Assembly (NCBI RefSeq): GCF_013423485.1
Contig: NZ_JABFFR010000007.1
Span: forward strand, 62,001-126,000
Direction of reading: 5' to 3'
Source of the DNA: Azospirillum oleiclasticum
GTDB lineage: Bacteria > Pseudomonadota > Alphaproteobacteria > Azospirillales > Azospirillaceae
DNA: 64,000 bases
Both the position numbers and the translations under genes were made by a program. The first letter of the stretch is position 1, and each line of letters begins with the position of its first letter. This document shows, in pieces, positions 8,706-16,765 of this stretch. The notes beneath the pieces are model-generated. The model was not told the origin of the DNA. It was given only the letters and a program-made list of their open reading frames with translations, and made no database searches.

Positions 8706-9291
8706 CGCCCTCCGAACCAATCCGTCCCGCCCCGTCTCGCGGACAGCCGGCACCGGACGCCGGGTGGCGGGGTGGCGTGTGTGGAGCGCCCTGCTCGCCC
8801 TGACCCTGGCCGGGTGCGCGTCCTCGGCCGAGGAGTGCGACCCCAACAAGGTCAACAACCTTCCGACGGCGATGGGCTGCTCGGTCTTCGGCGGGTTCAA
8901 GGCGAACCTGGCGCAGGCGCGCGCGGACCTGGAGCAGCTGCGGGCGCAGCAGATCGCGGAGCAGCAGCGCGCGAACGCCGCCGTGCAGACGTCGCAGCAG
9001 CTGGTGACGAACCGGGACCAATGGCAGCGGCGGTCGGCACAGGCGCGCCGCGACCTCGACCGGCTCCAGCTTGAGATTTCCGGGCTCCAGGCGCGCAACG
9101 AGACGGAAAGGGCCCGGCAGCAGGCGATGCAGGAGGCGTTGGCCGCCGCCAATGCCCGGCTCCAGGAGATCAGCCGGTCGAACCCGTCCGGCACCGCGGA
9201 GCTGAGACGGGAGATCGAGGCGCTGGAGCGCGATGTGGAGGCCCGGCGCCGGGCCGTGGAAGCCTACAACCAAGGCCCACGGGTGGAGTGA
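8698..9291 (+). CDS. second coiled-coil lipoprotein of the Srf block
   Basis: About 197 residues from GTG 8698, which overlaps the end of the preceding lipoprotein gene by eight bases and gives an arginine-containing n-region followed by the lipobox LAGC near residue 40. An ATG at 8644 would add 18 residues inside the upstream gene and is less likely. The mature part begins CASSAEECDPNKVNN, then becomes a long Gln/Arg/Glu-rich coiled coil (LEQLRAQQIAEQQR, LDRLQLEISGLQ) to the C-terminus. It has no glycine zipper, unlike its partner. The overlap implies translational coupling and probably a fixed stoichiometry of the two lipoproteins. No named family is recognised. Confidence 0.82.
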   Translation: MSDALRTNPSRPVSRTAGTGRRVAGWRVWSALLALTLAGCASSAEECDPNKVNNLPTAMGCSVFGGFKANLAQARADLEQLRAQQIAEQQRANAAVQTSQQLVTNRDQWQRRSAQARRDLDRLQLEISGLQARNETERARQQAMQEALAAANARLQEISRSNPSGTAELRREIEALERDVEARRRAVEAYNQGPRVE

Positions 9292-9475
9292 ACCGGCGGT
9301 CACAGGTTCTTCCCGGTCGGCACAGGGCGTATCCACCCCGACCACCGCAGCCAGCCGCGCATAAGGGACAGCCATTCACAAGGACCGGCCGCGCCCTTGT
9401 CGGCCCTTGTGCATCACCGTCTGATGGAATATCTGAATTCCACACAATCAACAGACGGATTGCGGCCGTCCTCCC

Positions 9476-10717
9476 ATGAACGACCCTCGAACGCTGGCGG
9501 GAAAACGTGTCCTTCTGGTCATCGCCGGCGGGATCGCCGCCTACAAGTCGCTGGAGCTGATCCGCCGCCTGCGTGAGCGGGGCTGTGCGGTGCGGGCCAT
9601 CCTGACCGCCGCCGGGGCGCGCTTCGTGACGCCACTGTCGGTCCAGGCGCTGACCGAGGATACGGTCTATCAGGATCTGTGGAACCTGACCGACGAGTCG
9701 GAGATGGGGCACATCCAGCTCTCGCGCTCCGCCGATCTGGTGGTGGTGGCCCCGGCCACCGCCGACCTGCTGGCCCGCATGACCGCCGGCATGGCCGACG
9801 ATCTCGCCGCCACCGCGCTGCTCGCCACCGACAAGCCGGTGCTGGTGGCGCCGGCCATGAACGTGCGCATGTGGCTGCACCCGGCGACCCAGGCCAACAT
9901 GGAAACGCTGAAGGCGCGCGGCGTGCGGGTGGTGGGCCCGAACGAGGGCGACATGGCCTGCGGCGAGCACGGCCCCGGCCGCATGGCCGAACCGATGGAG
10001 ATCCTGGCCGCCATCGCCGGGCTTCTGGCGGAACAGGCCGGGCCGCGGCCGCTGGCCGGGCGCACGGCGCTGGTCACCTCCGGCCCGACCCACGAGCCGA
10101 TCGACCCCGTGCGCTACATCGCCAACCGCTCCTCCGGCCGCCAGGGCCACGCCATCGCCGCAGCACTGGCGGCGCGCGGCGCCCGCGTCACGCTGGTCAC
10201 CGGCCCGACGCAACAGCCCGACCCGCCCGGCTGCGCCGTCGTGCAGATCGAGTCGGCGCGCGAGATGCTGGCCGCCTGCGAGGCGTCGCTGCCGGTGGAC
10301 GTGGCGGTCTTCAACGCCGCGGTGGCCGACTGGCGCGTCGCCGGCGAGGCGGACCAGAAGATGAAGAAGGACGGCGGCGGGCCACCCACCCTGTCCCTGG
10401 TGGAGAACCCCGACATCCTGGCGACGGTGGCGAGGGCCGGCGCGCTGCGCCCGGCGCTGGTGATCGGGTTCGCGGCCGAGACCCGCGACGTGGTCGCTTA
10501 CGCCCAGGCCAAGCGCGCCCGCAAGGGCTGCGACTGGATCGTCGCCAACGACGTGTCGCCCGCCACCGGCACCTTCGGCGGCGCCGAGAACACGGTGCAC
10601 CTGATCATGGGGGACAAGGTGGAGGACTGGCCACGCATGGGCAAGGACGGCGTCGCCGCCCGGCTGGCCGACCGCATCGCCGAGGCACTGGCCCCTTCGG
10701 CGGGGACCGCGCAATGA
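9476..10717 (+). CDS. coaBC: bifunctional phosphopantothenoylcysteine decarboxylase / phosphopantothenate-cysteine ligase
   Basis: 413 residues, the normal length for CoaBC. It makes 4'-phosphopantetheine from phosphopantothenate, cysteine and CTP in coenzyme A synthesis. The N-terminal flavoprotein (CoaC) half shows the active-site His region ([11 protein letters not shown], near residue 77), the APAMNVRMW segment and the substrate-lid Cys in [11 protein letters not shown] near 162. The C-terminal ligase (CoaB) half starts near 195 with [21 protein letters not shown] 9476 is the first start in frame after a 184-base gap. The stop overlaps the dut start as ATGA, an arrangement frequent in alphaproteobacteria. 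Confidence 0.97.
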   Translation: MNDPRTLAGKRVLLVIAGGIAAYKSLELIRRLRERGCAVRAILTAAGARFVTPLSVQALTEDTVYQDLWNLTDESEMGHIQLSRSADLVVVAPATADLLARMTAGMADDLAATALLATDKPVLVAPAMNVRMWLHPATQANMETLKARGVRVVGPNEGDMACGEHGPGRMAEPMEILAAIAGLLAEQAGPRPLAGRTALVTSGPTHEPIDPVRYIANRSSGRQGHAIAAALAARGARVTLVTGPTQQPDPPGCAVVQIESAREMLAACEASLPVDVAVFNAAVADWRVAGEADQKMKKDGGGPPTLSLVENPDILATVARAGALRPALVIGFAAETRDVVAYAQAKRARKGCDWIVANDVSPATGTFGGAENTVHLIMGDKVEDWPRMGKDGVAARLADRIAEALAPSAGTAQ

Positions 10718-11190
10718 CCGTCGTGACGATCCCCGTCATCCGGCTCGCCCACGCCGCGGGCATCGATCTGCCCGCCTACGCCACCGAGGGAGCGGCCGGG
10801 CTCGATCTCGTCGCGGCGGTCGCGGCCGATCTCGCGCTGCCGCCCGGCGGGCGGGCGCTGGTCCCCACGGGGATCGCCATCGCCCTGCCGCCGGGCTTCG
10901 AGGCGCAGGTGCGGCCCCGCTCCGGGCTGGCGCTGAAGCATGGCGTAACCGTGCTGAACAGCCCCGGCACCATCGACGCCGACTACCGCGGGGAGGTCGG
11001 CGTCATCCTGATCAATCACGGCGACCGGCCCCTCACCATCACCCGCGGCGACCGCATCGCCCAGCTCGTGGTGGCGCGCTTCGCGCGCGTGGAATGGGAG
11101 GAGACCGCGGCCCTGCCGGAGAGCGGGCGGGGGGCCGGGGGCTTCGGCTCGACCGGAGGGACGCGGGCCGGCGGCGCGCAGGGAGGATAG
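10714..11190 (+). CDS. dut: deoxyuridine 5'-triphosphate nucleotidohydrolase (dUTPase)
   Basis: 158 residues; trimeric dUTPase that hydrolyses dUTP to dUMP and pyrophosphate, keeping uracil out of DNA. Conserved motifs are in order: AGLDLVA (motif 1), [12 protein letters not shown] (motif 2), [17 protein letters not shown] (motif 3, catalytic Asp), RIAQLVV (motif 4), and the C-terminal arm GAGGFGSTG (motif 5, glycine-rich P-loop-like lid). The start ATG overlaps the coaBC stop (ATGA), so translation is coupled. The C-terminus beyond motif 5 has a short Gly/Ala extension. The rrf2 gene follows nine bases later. Confidence 0.97.
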   Translation: MTVVTIPVIRLAHAAGIDLPAYATEGAAGLDLVAAVAADLALPPGGRALVPTGIAIALPPGFEAQVRPRSGLALKHGVTVLNSPGTIDADYRGEVGVILINHGDRPLTITRGDRIAQLVVARFARVEWEETAALPESGRGAGGFGSTGGTRAGGAQGG

Positions 11191-11198
11191 AGGACGCG

Positions 11199-11654
11199 AT
11201 GCTGAGGGTATCCAAGAAGCTGATGTTCGCGATCGAGGCGGTGCTGGACATCGCCTACAACGCCGGCACCGAGCCGGTGCAGTCGGGCGAGATCACCCGC
11301 CGCCAGGGCATCCCCAAGCGCTATCTGGAACAGGTGCTCCAGCAGCTCGTGCGCGACGGCGTGCTGGCGGGAGTGCGCGGCCCGCGCGGCGGCTACCGGC
11401 TGGCCCGCGAGCGGCGGCGGATCACCGTGGGTGAGATCGTGCGGGTCGTGCGCTCCATGGAGACGGCCGCCGATCCCATCGAGGATCCCGCCGGCTCCAT
11501 CCTCGGACACAAGGTGGTGCGGCCGCTGTGGGGGGAATTGCAGGACGAGTTCATCCGCCGGCTCGATTCGGTCACCATCGAGGATCTGTGCCTGCGCGCC
11601 CGCTCCGCGGGGGTCGAGAGCGAGACCGAGGACCGCATCGATTTCACGATCTGA
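11199..11654 (+). CDS. Rrf2-family transcriptional regulator
   Basis: 151 residues. The N-terminal winged helix-turn-helix (MLRVSKKLMFAIEAVLDIAY, then ITRRQGIPKRYLEQVLQQLV and RGPRGGYRLAR) is characteristic of Rrf2 proteins. The three clustered cysteines that bind an Fe-S cluster in IscR and NsrR are missing; only one Cys (near residue 135) is seen, so iron-sulfur sensing is unlikely and it is closer to the CymR-like subgroup. It lies immediately upstream of cysK, and some Rrf2 proteins control cysteine synthesis, so regulation of cysK is a reasonable inference. ATG 11199 has GGGAGGATAGAGGA upstream. Confidence 0.92.
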   Translation: MLRVSKKLMFAIEAVLDIAYNAGTEPVQSGEITRRQGIPKRYLEQVLQQLVRDGVLAGVRGPRGGYRLARERRRITVGEIVRVVRSMETAADPIEDPAGSILGHKVVRPLWGELQDEFIRRLDSVTIEDLCLRARSAGVESETEDRIDFTI

Positions 11655-11703
11655 CCGCGCCCATTCGCCCCATGCGCGCCGAGGCACCGCCACCAGATTG
11701 CGT

Positions 11704-11732
11704 TTGAAAGCCGCCGGCAAGGGGCCTACATT
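11704..11732 (+). promoter_or_regulatory. candidate cysK promoter
   Basis: TTGAAA (11704-11709), a 17-base spacer and TACATT (11727-11732), in the gap between the Rrf2 gene and cysK. Predicted start near 11739. The leader contains CTTGT...ACAAG arms (about 11751-11766) that could be an Rrf2 operator. Confidence 0.45.
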
Positions 11733-11782
11733 CTACAGAGCTTGTGAATCGCCAGAATATTACAAGACAATGGAGTGAAACG

Positions 11783-12742
11783 ATGGCCGGGCCGGAATTC
11801 CGCGGGAAGATCTACGACAGCATCCTCGACACCATCGGCGCCACGCCGCTCGTCCGCCTGTCCCGCCTGCCGGCGGAATACGGGGTCAAGGCGCAGATCG
11901 TCGGCAAGGCGGAGTTCTTCAACCCGCTGGCCAGTGTCAAGGACCGCATCGGGCTCGCCATGATCGAGGCGGCGGAGCGCGAAGGGCAGATCGAGCCGGG
12001 CCGCACCACCCTGGTCGAGCCGACCTCCGGCAACACCGGCATCGCGCTGGCCTTCGTCGCCGCGGCCAAGGGTTACCGGCTGGTGCTGACCATGCCCGAG
12101 AGCATGTCCATCGAGCGCCGCAAGATGCTGAAGCTTCTGGGGGCCGAGCTGGTGCTGACACCGGCTCCGGAAGGCATGAAGGGTGCCATCCGCCGGGCGG
12201 AGGAGATGGTGGCCGAGAACCCCGACGCCTACATGCTGCAGCAGTTCAAGAACACCGCCAACCCCGCCATCCACCGGGTCACCACGGCGGAGGAGATCTG
12301 GAACGACACCGCCGGACAGGTCGATTTCCTGGTGTCGGGCGTCGGCACCGGCGGCACCCTGACCGGCGTGGGCGAGGTGATCAAGGCCCGCAAGCCCGGC
12401 TTCAAGGTGGTCGCGGTGGAGCCGGAGGACAGCCCGGTCCTGTCCGGCGGCATGCCCGGTCCGCACAAGATTCAGGGCATCGGCGCCGGCTTTGTGCCGG
12501 ACATCCTGAAGAAGGACCTGATCGACGAGGTGGTGCGCGTGTCCAACCAGCGCGCCTTCGAAACCGCCCGCGCGGCCGCCCGCACCGAGGGTTTCCCGGT
12601 CGGCATCTCCAGCGGTGCCGCCCTGGCCGCCGCCTTCGAGATCGGCGCCCGGCCGGAAAACGAGGGCAAGCTGATCGTGGCGATCCTGCCCTCCTTCGCC
12701 GAGCGCTACCTGTCCACCGCCCTGTTCGAGGGGTTGGAGTAA
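11783..12742 (+). CDS. cysK: cysteine synthase A (O-acetylserine sulfhydrylase)
   Basis: 319 residues. PLP enzyme that makes cysteine from O-acetylserine and sulfide. The PLP lysine is in [11 protein letters not shown] (near residue 50), the substrate loop is [12 protein letters not shown], and the phosphate-binding glycine loop is [15 protein letters not shown] 11783 is preferred over an earlier in-frame start at 11744 because GGAG lies seven bases upstream and the sequence then begins like other CysK proteins. Its own promoter and a hairpin after the stop suggest an independent transcript, possibly controlled by the upstream Rrf2 protein. Confidence 0.96.
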   Translation: MAGPEFRGKIYDSILDTIGATPLVRLSRLPAEYGVKAQIVGKAEFFNPLASVKDRIGLAMIEAAEREGQIEPGRTTLVEPTSGNTGIALAFVAAAKGYRLVLTMPESMSIERRKMLKLLGAELVLTPAPEGMKGAIRRAEEMVAENPDAYMLQQFKNTANPAIHRVTTAEEIWNDTAGQVDFLVSGVGTGGTLTGVGEVIKARKPGFKVVAVEPEDSPVLSGGMPGPHKIQGIGAGFVPDILKKDLIDEVVRVSNQRAFETARAAARTEGFPVGISSGAALAAAFEIGARPENEGKLIVAILPSFAERYLSTALFEGLE

Positions 12743-12773
12743 CGGCGCGGCCGTCACCGGCTTGCGCGTCGGG

Positions 12774-12818
12774 CCCTGCGGGCGTATCCTGATTCATTGA
12801 ATCGGGCGCCCGCAGGGC
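12774..12818. terminator. nested inverted repeat after cysK
   Basis: Outer arms GCCCTGC (12774-12780) and GCAGGGC (12812-12818) enclose GATTCA-T-TGAATC (12791-12803), which is a perfect 6+1+6 palindrome. There is no clear U-tract, so it may be a cruciform or terminator-like stem rather than a canonical intrinsic terminator. Confidence 0.45.
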
Positions 12819-12828
12819 GCGTCGGCGT

Positions 12829-12857
12829 TTGACAGATAGATTGGATTTTAGTAAATT
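12829..12857 (+). promoter_or_regulatory. near-consensus sigma-70 promoter
   Basis: TTGACA (12829-12834), a 17-base spacer and TAAATT (12852-12857) in an AT-rich island. Predicted start is near 12864, about 45-53 bases before the next gene. The spacer and -10 share a long match with the region upstream of the small ORF at 40441 (see findings). Confidence 0.6.
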
Positions 12858-12916
12858 AGTGCGACGGTGATGGCCGCTGCCGAGTCGGGCGGGGCCGAGG
12901 CATCGGGGTGACGGTC

Positions 12917-13708
12917 ATGGGCGTGTCTCTTCCCAGCATCACGGGCCGGTCCTGGTCCGAGTTCAAGGGGCTGACGAGCGAGCTCGGGCCCGGCGGGATG
13001 TCGGTCGACCGCCGGCAGTTCGTGGTCACCAAGCCCGGCGAATACAATTTCAAGATCAACAACGCCCGCACCACCGTCCAGATCGTCAATCAGCGGAACG
13101 AGGTGGTCGCCACCGCGAAATCGCAGGACGACATCGCCAGCGCGCAGGCGAAGCTTGGCCCCGGCGTCTACACCGCGGTGGTCTCGCAGCAGTTCCGCGG
13201 CGTCAACATGCGCGAATACTCGCTGGAGGTGACGGAGCGGCAGAATCCGCTGGTCACGGCCGGCGGCGGCGTGCTGAACGGCGTGGCCCGCGAAGCGGTG
13301 GGCAAGGACAGCGGCGTGCAACGCCACGGCCTGAACGTGGTGCAGGGCGGGGAGTTCACGGCGAATTTCAGCATGCCCTACAGCCGCTGGGCGATCATGG
13401 ACAAGGCCGGCAAGGTGATCGCCGCCGGCGACACCATGAAACCCGGCGAGGCGAGTGAGGACTTCCTGAAGAAGTCGAGCTTCAAGCTGGAGCCCGGCCA
13501 GTACGAGGTGGTGGCGGTGCTTCCCCGCAAGGTGGTGGGCGAAGTGCCTTGGAACATGACGCTGGTCCCGAAGACGGCGTCCGTTCCCGAGACGGTCGAA
13601 GAGCGCCCCATGGACAAGATCCTGCGCGAGCGGGAGGCCCGCCTGCAGCAATGGGCGGCCGAGGACGCCAGCAAATCCACCGGGTCCGGCACCAACGTGA
13701 CCGCCTGA
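12917..13708 (+). CDS. uncharacterised protein with two internal beta-rich repeats
   Basis: 263 residues from ATG 12917; an in-frame GTG at 12908 with GAGG upstream is equally plausible. I do not recognise the family. Two halves look alike: the first has TKPGEYNFKI, VQIVNQRNEVVAT and KLGPGVYTAVV; the second has VQGGEFTANF, WAIMDKAGKVIAAG and KLEPGQYEVVAVL. Each reads like a beta-sandwich of the pre-peptidase C-terminal (PPC)-like type, where a PG-x-Y turn closes the domain. No signal peptide or membrane helix is seen. The tail (EERPMDKILREREARLQQW) is a charged helix. A strong promoter and solitary placement between cysK and moeB suggest a monocistronic, well-expressed gene. Confidence 0.8.
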   Translation: MGVSLPSITGRSWSEFKGLTSELGPGGMSVDRRQFVVTKPGEYNFKINNARTTVQIVNQRNEVVATAKSQDDIASAQAKLGPGVYTAVVSQQFRGVNMREYSLEVTERQNPLVTAGGGVLNGVAREAVGKDSGVQRHGLNVVQGGEFTANFSMPYSRWAIMDKAGKVIAAGDTMKPGEASEDFLKKSSFKLEPGQYEVVAVLPRKVVGEVPWNMTLVPKTASVPETVEERPMDKILREREARLQQWAAEDASKSTGSGTNVTA

Positions 13709-13769
13709 CCGACGCCCGCACCGCGCGTGCCCCTTGCGCCGGACCGGTCCGGCTGGGGTAGGATGCCGC

Positions 13770-14567
13770 ATGGACATTCCAGATTTCACCGACACCCAGC
13801 TCCACCGCTACGCCCGTCACATCGTCCTGCCGGAGGTGGGCGGCACGGGACAGGGAGCTCTGCTCCGCTCCAGGGTTCTGGTGGTGGGGGCCGGCGGGTT
13901 GGGCTCGCCGCTGCTGCTCTATCTGGCTGCCGCCGGGGTGGGCACCATCGGCGTGGTGGACGACGATGCGGTCGACCTCTCCAACCTCCAGCGGCAGGTC
14001 ATCCACGACGAATCGACGCTGGGCGTGCCGAAGGTGGAGAGCGCCGCCGCGCGCATCCGCGCCATCAACCCGGATGTGACGGTCGAGGCGCACAAGACGC
14101 GGCTGACCCGCGACAACGCGCTGGACCTGATCGGCCGCTACGACATCGTGGCGGACGGCAGCGACAATTTCGCCACCCGCTTCCTGCTGAACGACGCCTG
14201 CTACTTCGCCGGCAAGCCGCTGGTCTCCGCGGCGATCCTGCGTTTCGACGGGCAGATCGCCACCTTCAAGGCGCATCTCGGCGCCCCCCATCCCTGCTAC
14301 CGCTGCGTCTTCCCGGAGCCGCCGCCGCGCGGGCTGGTGCCCTCCTGCTCCGAAGGGGGGGTGCTCGGCGCCCTGGCGGGGCTCGTCGGTTCACTGCAGG
14401 CGACCGAGGTGATGAAGGAGATTCTGGGCATCGGCGAGAGCCTGTCGGGCAGCCTGCTGCTGATGGACACGCTGAACGCCTCCTACCACCGGATCACGGT
14501 GAAGCGCGACCCGGACTGCCCGCTCTGCGGCACCCACCCCACCATCCGCGACCTGTCCGCCCATTGA
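13770..14567 (+). CDS. moeB: HesA/MoeB/ThiF-family adenylyltransferase (sulfur-carrier activating)
   Basis: 265 residues. Activates the C-terminal glycine of a ubiquitin-like sulfur carrier (MoaD or ThiS) by adenylation. The nucleotide-binding loop VVGAGGLGSPLLLYLAAAGVG (read with its Gly positions near 36-41) and the following DDD...LQRQ segment are diagnostic. The zinc-binding cysteines are present as CYRC near residue 180 and CPLCG near 252. No C-terminal rhodanese domain, so it is the short MoeB type. ATG 13770 has GTAGGA six bases upstream. The next gene encodes a DsrE-like protein, consistent with a sulfur-transfer setting. Confidence 0.93.
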   Translation: MDIPDFTDTQLHRYARHIVLPEVGGTGQGALLRSRVLVVGAGGLGSPLLLYLAAAGVGTIGVVDDDAVDLSNLQRQVIHDESTLGVPKVESAAARIRAINPDVTVEAHKTRLTRDNALDLIGRYDIVADGSDNFATRFLLNDACYFAGKPLVSAAILRFDGQIATFKAHLGAPHPCYRCVFPEPPPRGLVPSCSEGGVLGALAGLVGSLQATEVMKEILGIGESLSGSLLLMDTLNASYHRITVKRDPDCPLCGTHPTIRDLSAH

Positions 14568-14577
14568 AGGTTCGAGC

Positions 14578-15030
14578 ATGAGCGACGATTCCGGCCCCGG
14601 CGGTCTGGCGCTGGTGGTCTTCTCCGGCGGTTTCGACCGGGTGCATTACGCGCTGGTGATGGCGAGTGCCGCGGCGGCCACCAACCGGCGCGTCACCCTG
14701 TTCTTCACCGGTCGCGCCTTGCTGGCGCTGATGGCCGGCGATCCGCCGGGCTGGCACGGGCTGGACCCCGCCGACGACGGCAGCACGCCGGCCGCGCGCG
14801 ACGCCACCTTCGCCGCCCGCGGGCTGGCGACCTTCGAGGAGCTGCTGTCCGCCTGCGCGCTGCTCGGCGCCACCATCATGGTGTGCGAGATGGGGTTGCG
14901 GGCGCTGGATCTGCCCGAGGGCTGGCGCCTGCGCGACGATGTGACGGTGCAGACCGGCGGCGTCGTCACCTTCCTGAACGAGGCCGGCCCCCAAGGGACT
15001 GCAAAGGCCGGCCCCATGCTGTTCGTCTGA
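14578..15030 (+). CDS. DsrE/DsrF-like family protein
   Basis: 150 residues. The N-terminal LALVVFSGGFDRVHYALVMASAAAATNRRVTLFF pattern (strand, Gly turn, long helix, strand) and the later region around ACALLGATIMVCEMGLRAL match the DsrE/DsrF-like fold, small proteins that handle persulfide sulfur. One Cys (in MVCEMG, near residue 102) lies where DsrE-like proteins often carry an active cysteine; whether it is catalytic is not known. It starts ten bases after moeB and five bases before the next small gene, so these three are probably one transcript. Confidence 0.85.
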   Translation: MSDDSGPGGLALVVFSGGFDRVHYALVMASAAAATNRRVTLFFTGRALLALMAGDPPGWHGLDPADDGSTPAARDATFAARGLATFEELLSACALLGATIMVCEMGLRALDLPEGWRLRDDVTVQTGGVVTFLNEAGPQGTAKAGPMLFV

Positions 15031-15035
15031 GGCCC

Positions 15036-15302
15036 ATGGACTCCGCGGCCGTCATCCGCTTCGCCAACCGCTTCGAGGCCATCGCCACCGACGGTTTCGA
15101 GGGCGCCCCCTACCGGCCGGCGCTGGAGGAGCTGGCGCGCCGGGTGAAGGACGACCCGCGGCCTGGGCTGGCCGCCGAGGTCGCCCGTGCCGTGGGCATC
15201 ATGGTCGGGCTGATCGAGGATGGCGATCCCGCCGGCCGCTTCGCGCGCAAGACCGCCATCCTGCGCGAAGCGGTTCAGGAGCTGCGGGAATCGAGCGCGT
15301 AG
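15036..15302 (+). CDS. small conserved-looking helical protein of unknown function
   Basis: 88 residues from ATG 15036, five bases after the DsrE-like gene. Composition is helical and charged (VIRFANRFEAIATDG, ALEELARRVKDDP, AILREAVQELRESSA) with no cysteines, signal peptide or membrane segment. I do not recognise a family. The last 28 bases overlap the 3' end of phoB on the opposite strand, so the two messages are complementary at their ends. Reality of the gene is supported by tight spacing with its upstream neighbours and by a GC-rich third-position pattern. Confidence 0.75.
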   Translation: MDSAAVIRFANRFEAIATDGFEGAPYRPALEELARRVKDDPRPGLAAEVARAVGIMVGLIEDGDPAGRFARKTAILREAVQELRESSA

Positions 15303-15979
15303 CCGGCCGACCGCACGGTGCGGATCAGGTCGGTCTCGGTCTCCTCGTTCAGGGCCTTGCGCAGGCGGCGGATGTGCACGTCCACCGTCCGCGGCTCCAC
15401 ATACACGTCGTGGCCCCACACGAGATCGAGAAGCTGCTCGCGCGAGAAGACCCGGCCGGGGTGCTGCATGAAGTGGCGCAGCAGCCGGAACTCCGTCGGC
15501 CCCAGATGCACGTCGCGGCCGTTGCGCCGCACCCGGTGCGCGGCCAGATCCATCACCACGTCGTCGAAGCGCAGCGTCTCGTCGGTGTGGCCGGGGCTGG
15601 AGCGGCGCAGCACGGCGCGCACGCGGGCCACCAGCTCGGTCGGCGAGAAGGGCTTGGTGATGTAGTCGTCGGCACCGGAGTTGAGGCCGCGCACGCGGTC
15701 GGCTTCCTCGCCGCGGGCGGTCAGCATGATGATCGGGATGTCGCGGGTCTTGGGGTTGCGGCGGAGCTGGCGGCACACCTCCAGCCCCGACATCAGCGGC
15801 AGCATCCAATCGAGCAGGACGAGCTGCGGCGTCTGTTCCGCGGCGACCAGAAGCGCCTCCTCCCCATCGCCGGCGGCGACGGCGCGGAAGCCTTCCTTCT
15901 CCAGATTGTAGGTCAGCAGCGTGACGATGTCGGCTTCGTCCTCGACGACCAGGACGAGCGGCTTCAACACCGGATTCAT
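15275..15979 (-). CDS. phoB: phosphate regulon response regulator PhoB
   Basis: 234 residues. Receiver domain with the acidic pair EDE near residues 13-15, phospho-acceptor Asp57 in LLDWMLP, and the switch Lys in TKPFSP, followed by an OmpR/PhoB winged helix (FRLLRHFMQHPGRVFSREQLLDLVWG, VDVHIRRLRKAL). It activates phosphate-starvation genes by binding Pho boxes such as the one at 21550. It is the last gene of the minus-strand pst/pho cluster, 12 bases after phoU. Its 3' end overlaps a plus-strand gene. Confidence 0.96.
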   Translation of the reverse strand: MNPVLKPLVLVVEDEADIVTLLTYNLEKEGFRAVAAGDGEEALLVAAEQTPQLVLLDWMLPLMSGLEVCRQLRRNPKTRDIPIIMLTARGEEADRVRGLNSGADDYITKPFSPTELVARVRAVLRRSSPGHTDETLRFDDVVMDLAAHRVRRNGRDVHLGPTEFRLLRHFMQHPGRVFSREQLLDLVWGHDVYVEPRTVDVHIRRLRKALNEETETDLIRTVRSAGYALDSRSS

Positions 15980-15991
15980 GCGTAAATCACC

Positions 15992-16714
15992 TCAAGGGGC
16001 CGTCTGGTCGGGCTGGACCACGGCGAAGCTGCTGTCGTCGCCCTTCGGCCGGTCCATGATCAGCGGGCCGCCGACCACCAGGAAATGGATGGTTTCCGCG
16101 ATGTTGGTCGCGTGGTCGCCGATCCGCTCCAGGTTCTTCGCCATGAACAGCAGGTGGGTGCAGGGCGTGATGTTGCGCGGATCCTCCATCATGTAGGTGA
16201 GGACCTCGCGGAACAAGCTGGTGTAGAGGTCGTCCAGCTCCTCGTCGCGACGCCAGGCGCCGATCGCCTTCTCCACGTCGCGCTCGATGAAAGCATCCAG
16301 GACATCCTTCAGGATCTCCTCCACCAACCGGCCCATGCGCGGGATGCCGGCGGTGGGGCGCACCACCGGCACCTGCGCCAACGCCAGCGAGCGCTTGGCC
16401 ACGTTGGCGGCGTAGTCGCCGATCCGTTCCAGATCGGAGGCGATCTTCAGGGCCGAGACGATCTCGCGCAGGTCCTGCGCCATCGGCTGGCGCAGCGCCA
16501 GCAGGCGGATGGTCTCCGTGTCGATCTCGCGCTCGTACTCGTCCAGCCGCGTGTCAGCCTGCATCACCTGCGCGGCCAGCGCCACGTCGCGCCTGGCCAC
16601 CGCCTTGATGGCGGAGCCGACCTGCGCCTCCGCCACCCCGCCCATCTGGGTGATCAGGTTGGAGAGCCGTTGCAGTTCCTGGGCGAAGGAACGGACGATG
16701 TGCTCGTTGGTCAT
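15992..16714 (-). CDS. phoU: phosphate signalling protein PhoU
   Basis: 240 residues, all-helical with the two PhoU repeats. The metal-binding E/D-x-x-x-D patterns appear in the first repeat around RLDEYEREIDTETIRLLALRQPMAQDLREI and in the second near LTYMMEDPRNITPCTHLLFMAKNLERIGDHATNIAE. PhoU connects PstSCAB to the sensor kinase PhoR and limits phosphate uptake. Gene order pstB-phoU-phoB on the minus strand is the usual alphaproteobacterial one. The gap to pstB is about 50 bases. Confidence 0.96.
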   Translation of the reverse strand: MTNEHIVRSFAQELQRLSNLITQMGGVAEAQVGSAIKAVARRDVALAAQVMQADTRLDEYEREIDTETIRLLALRQPMAQDLREIVSALKIASDLERIGDYAANVAKRSLALAQVPVVRPTAGIPRMGRLVEEILKDVLDAFIERDVEKAIGAWRRDEELDDLYTSLFREVLTYMMEDPRNITPCTHLLFMAKNLERIGDHATNIAETIHFLVVGGPLIMDRPKGDDSSFAVVQPDQTAP

Positions 16715-16765
16715 GGATCGGTTCCTTGCGCGGAGGATGTCGGGTCAGGACCGGCCGGACCCGGA

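Noticed and set aside
9292..9475. Small plus-strand ORF between the lipoprotein pair and coaBC
   Set aside because: Arg/Pro-rich peptide, no ribosome site, ends at the coaBC start; most likely non-coding.
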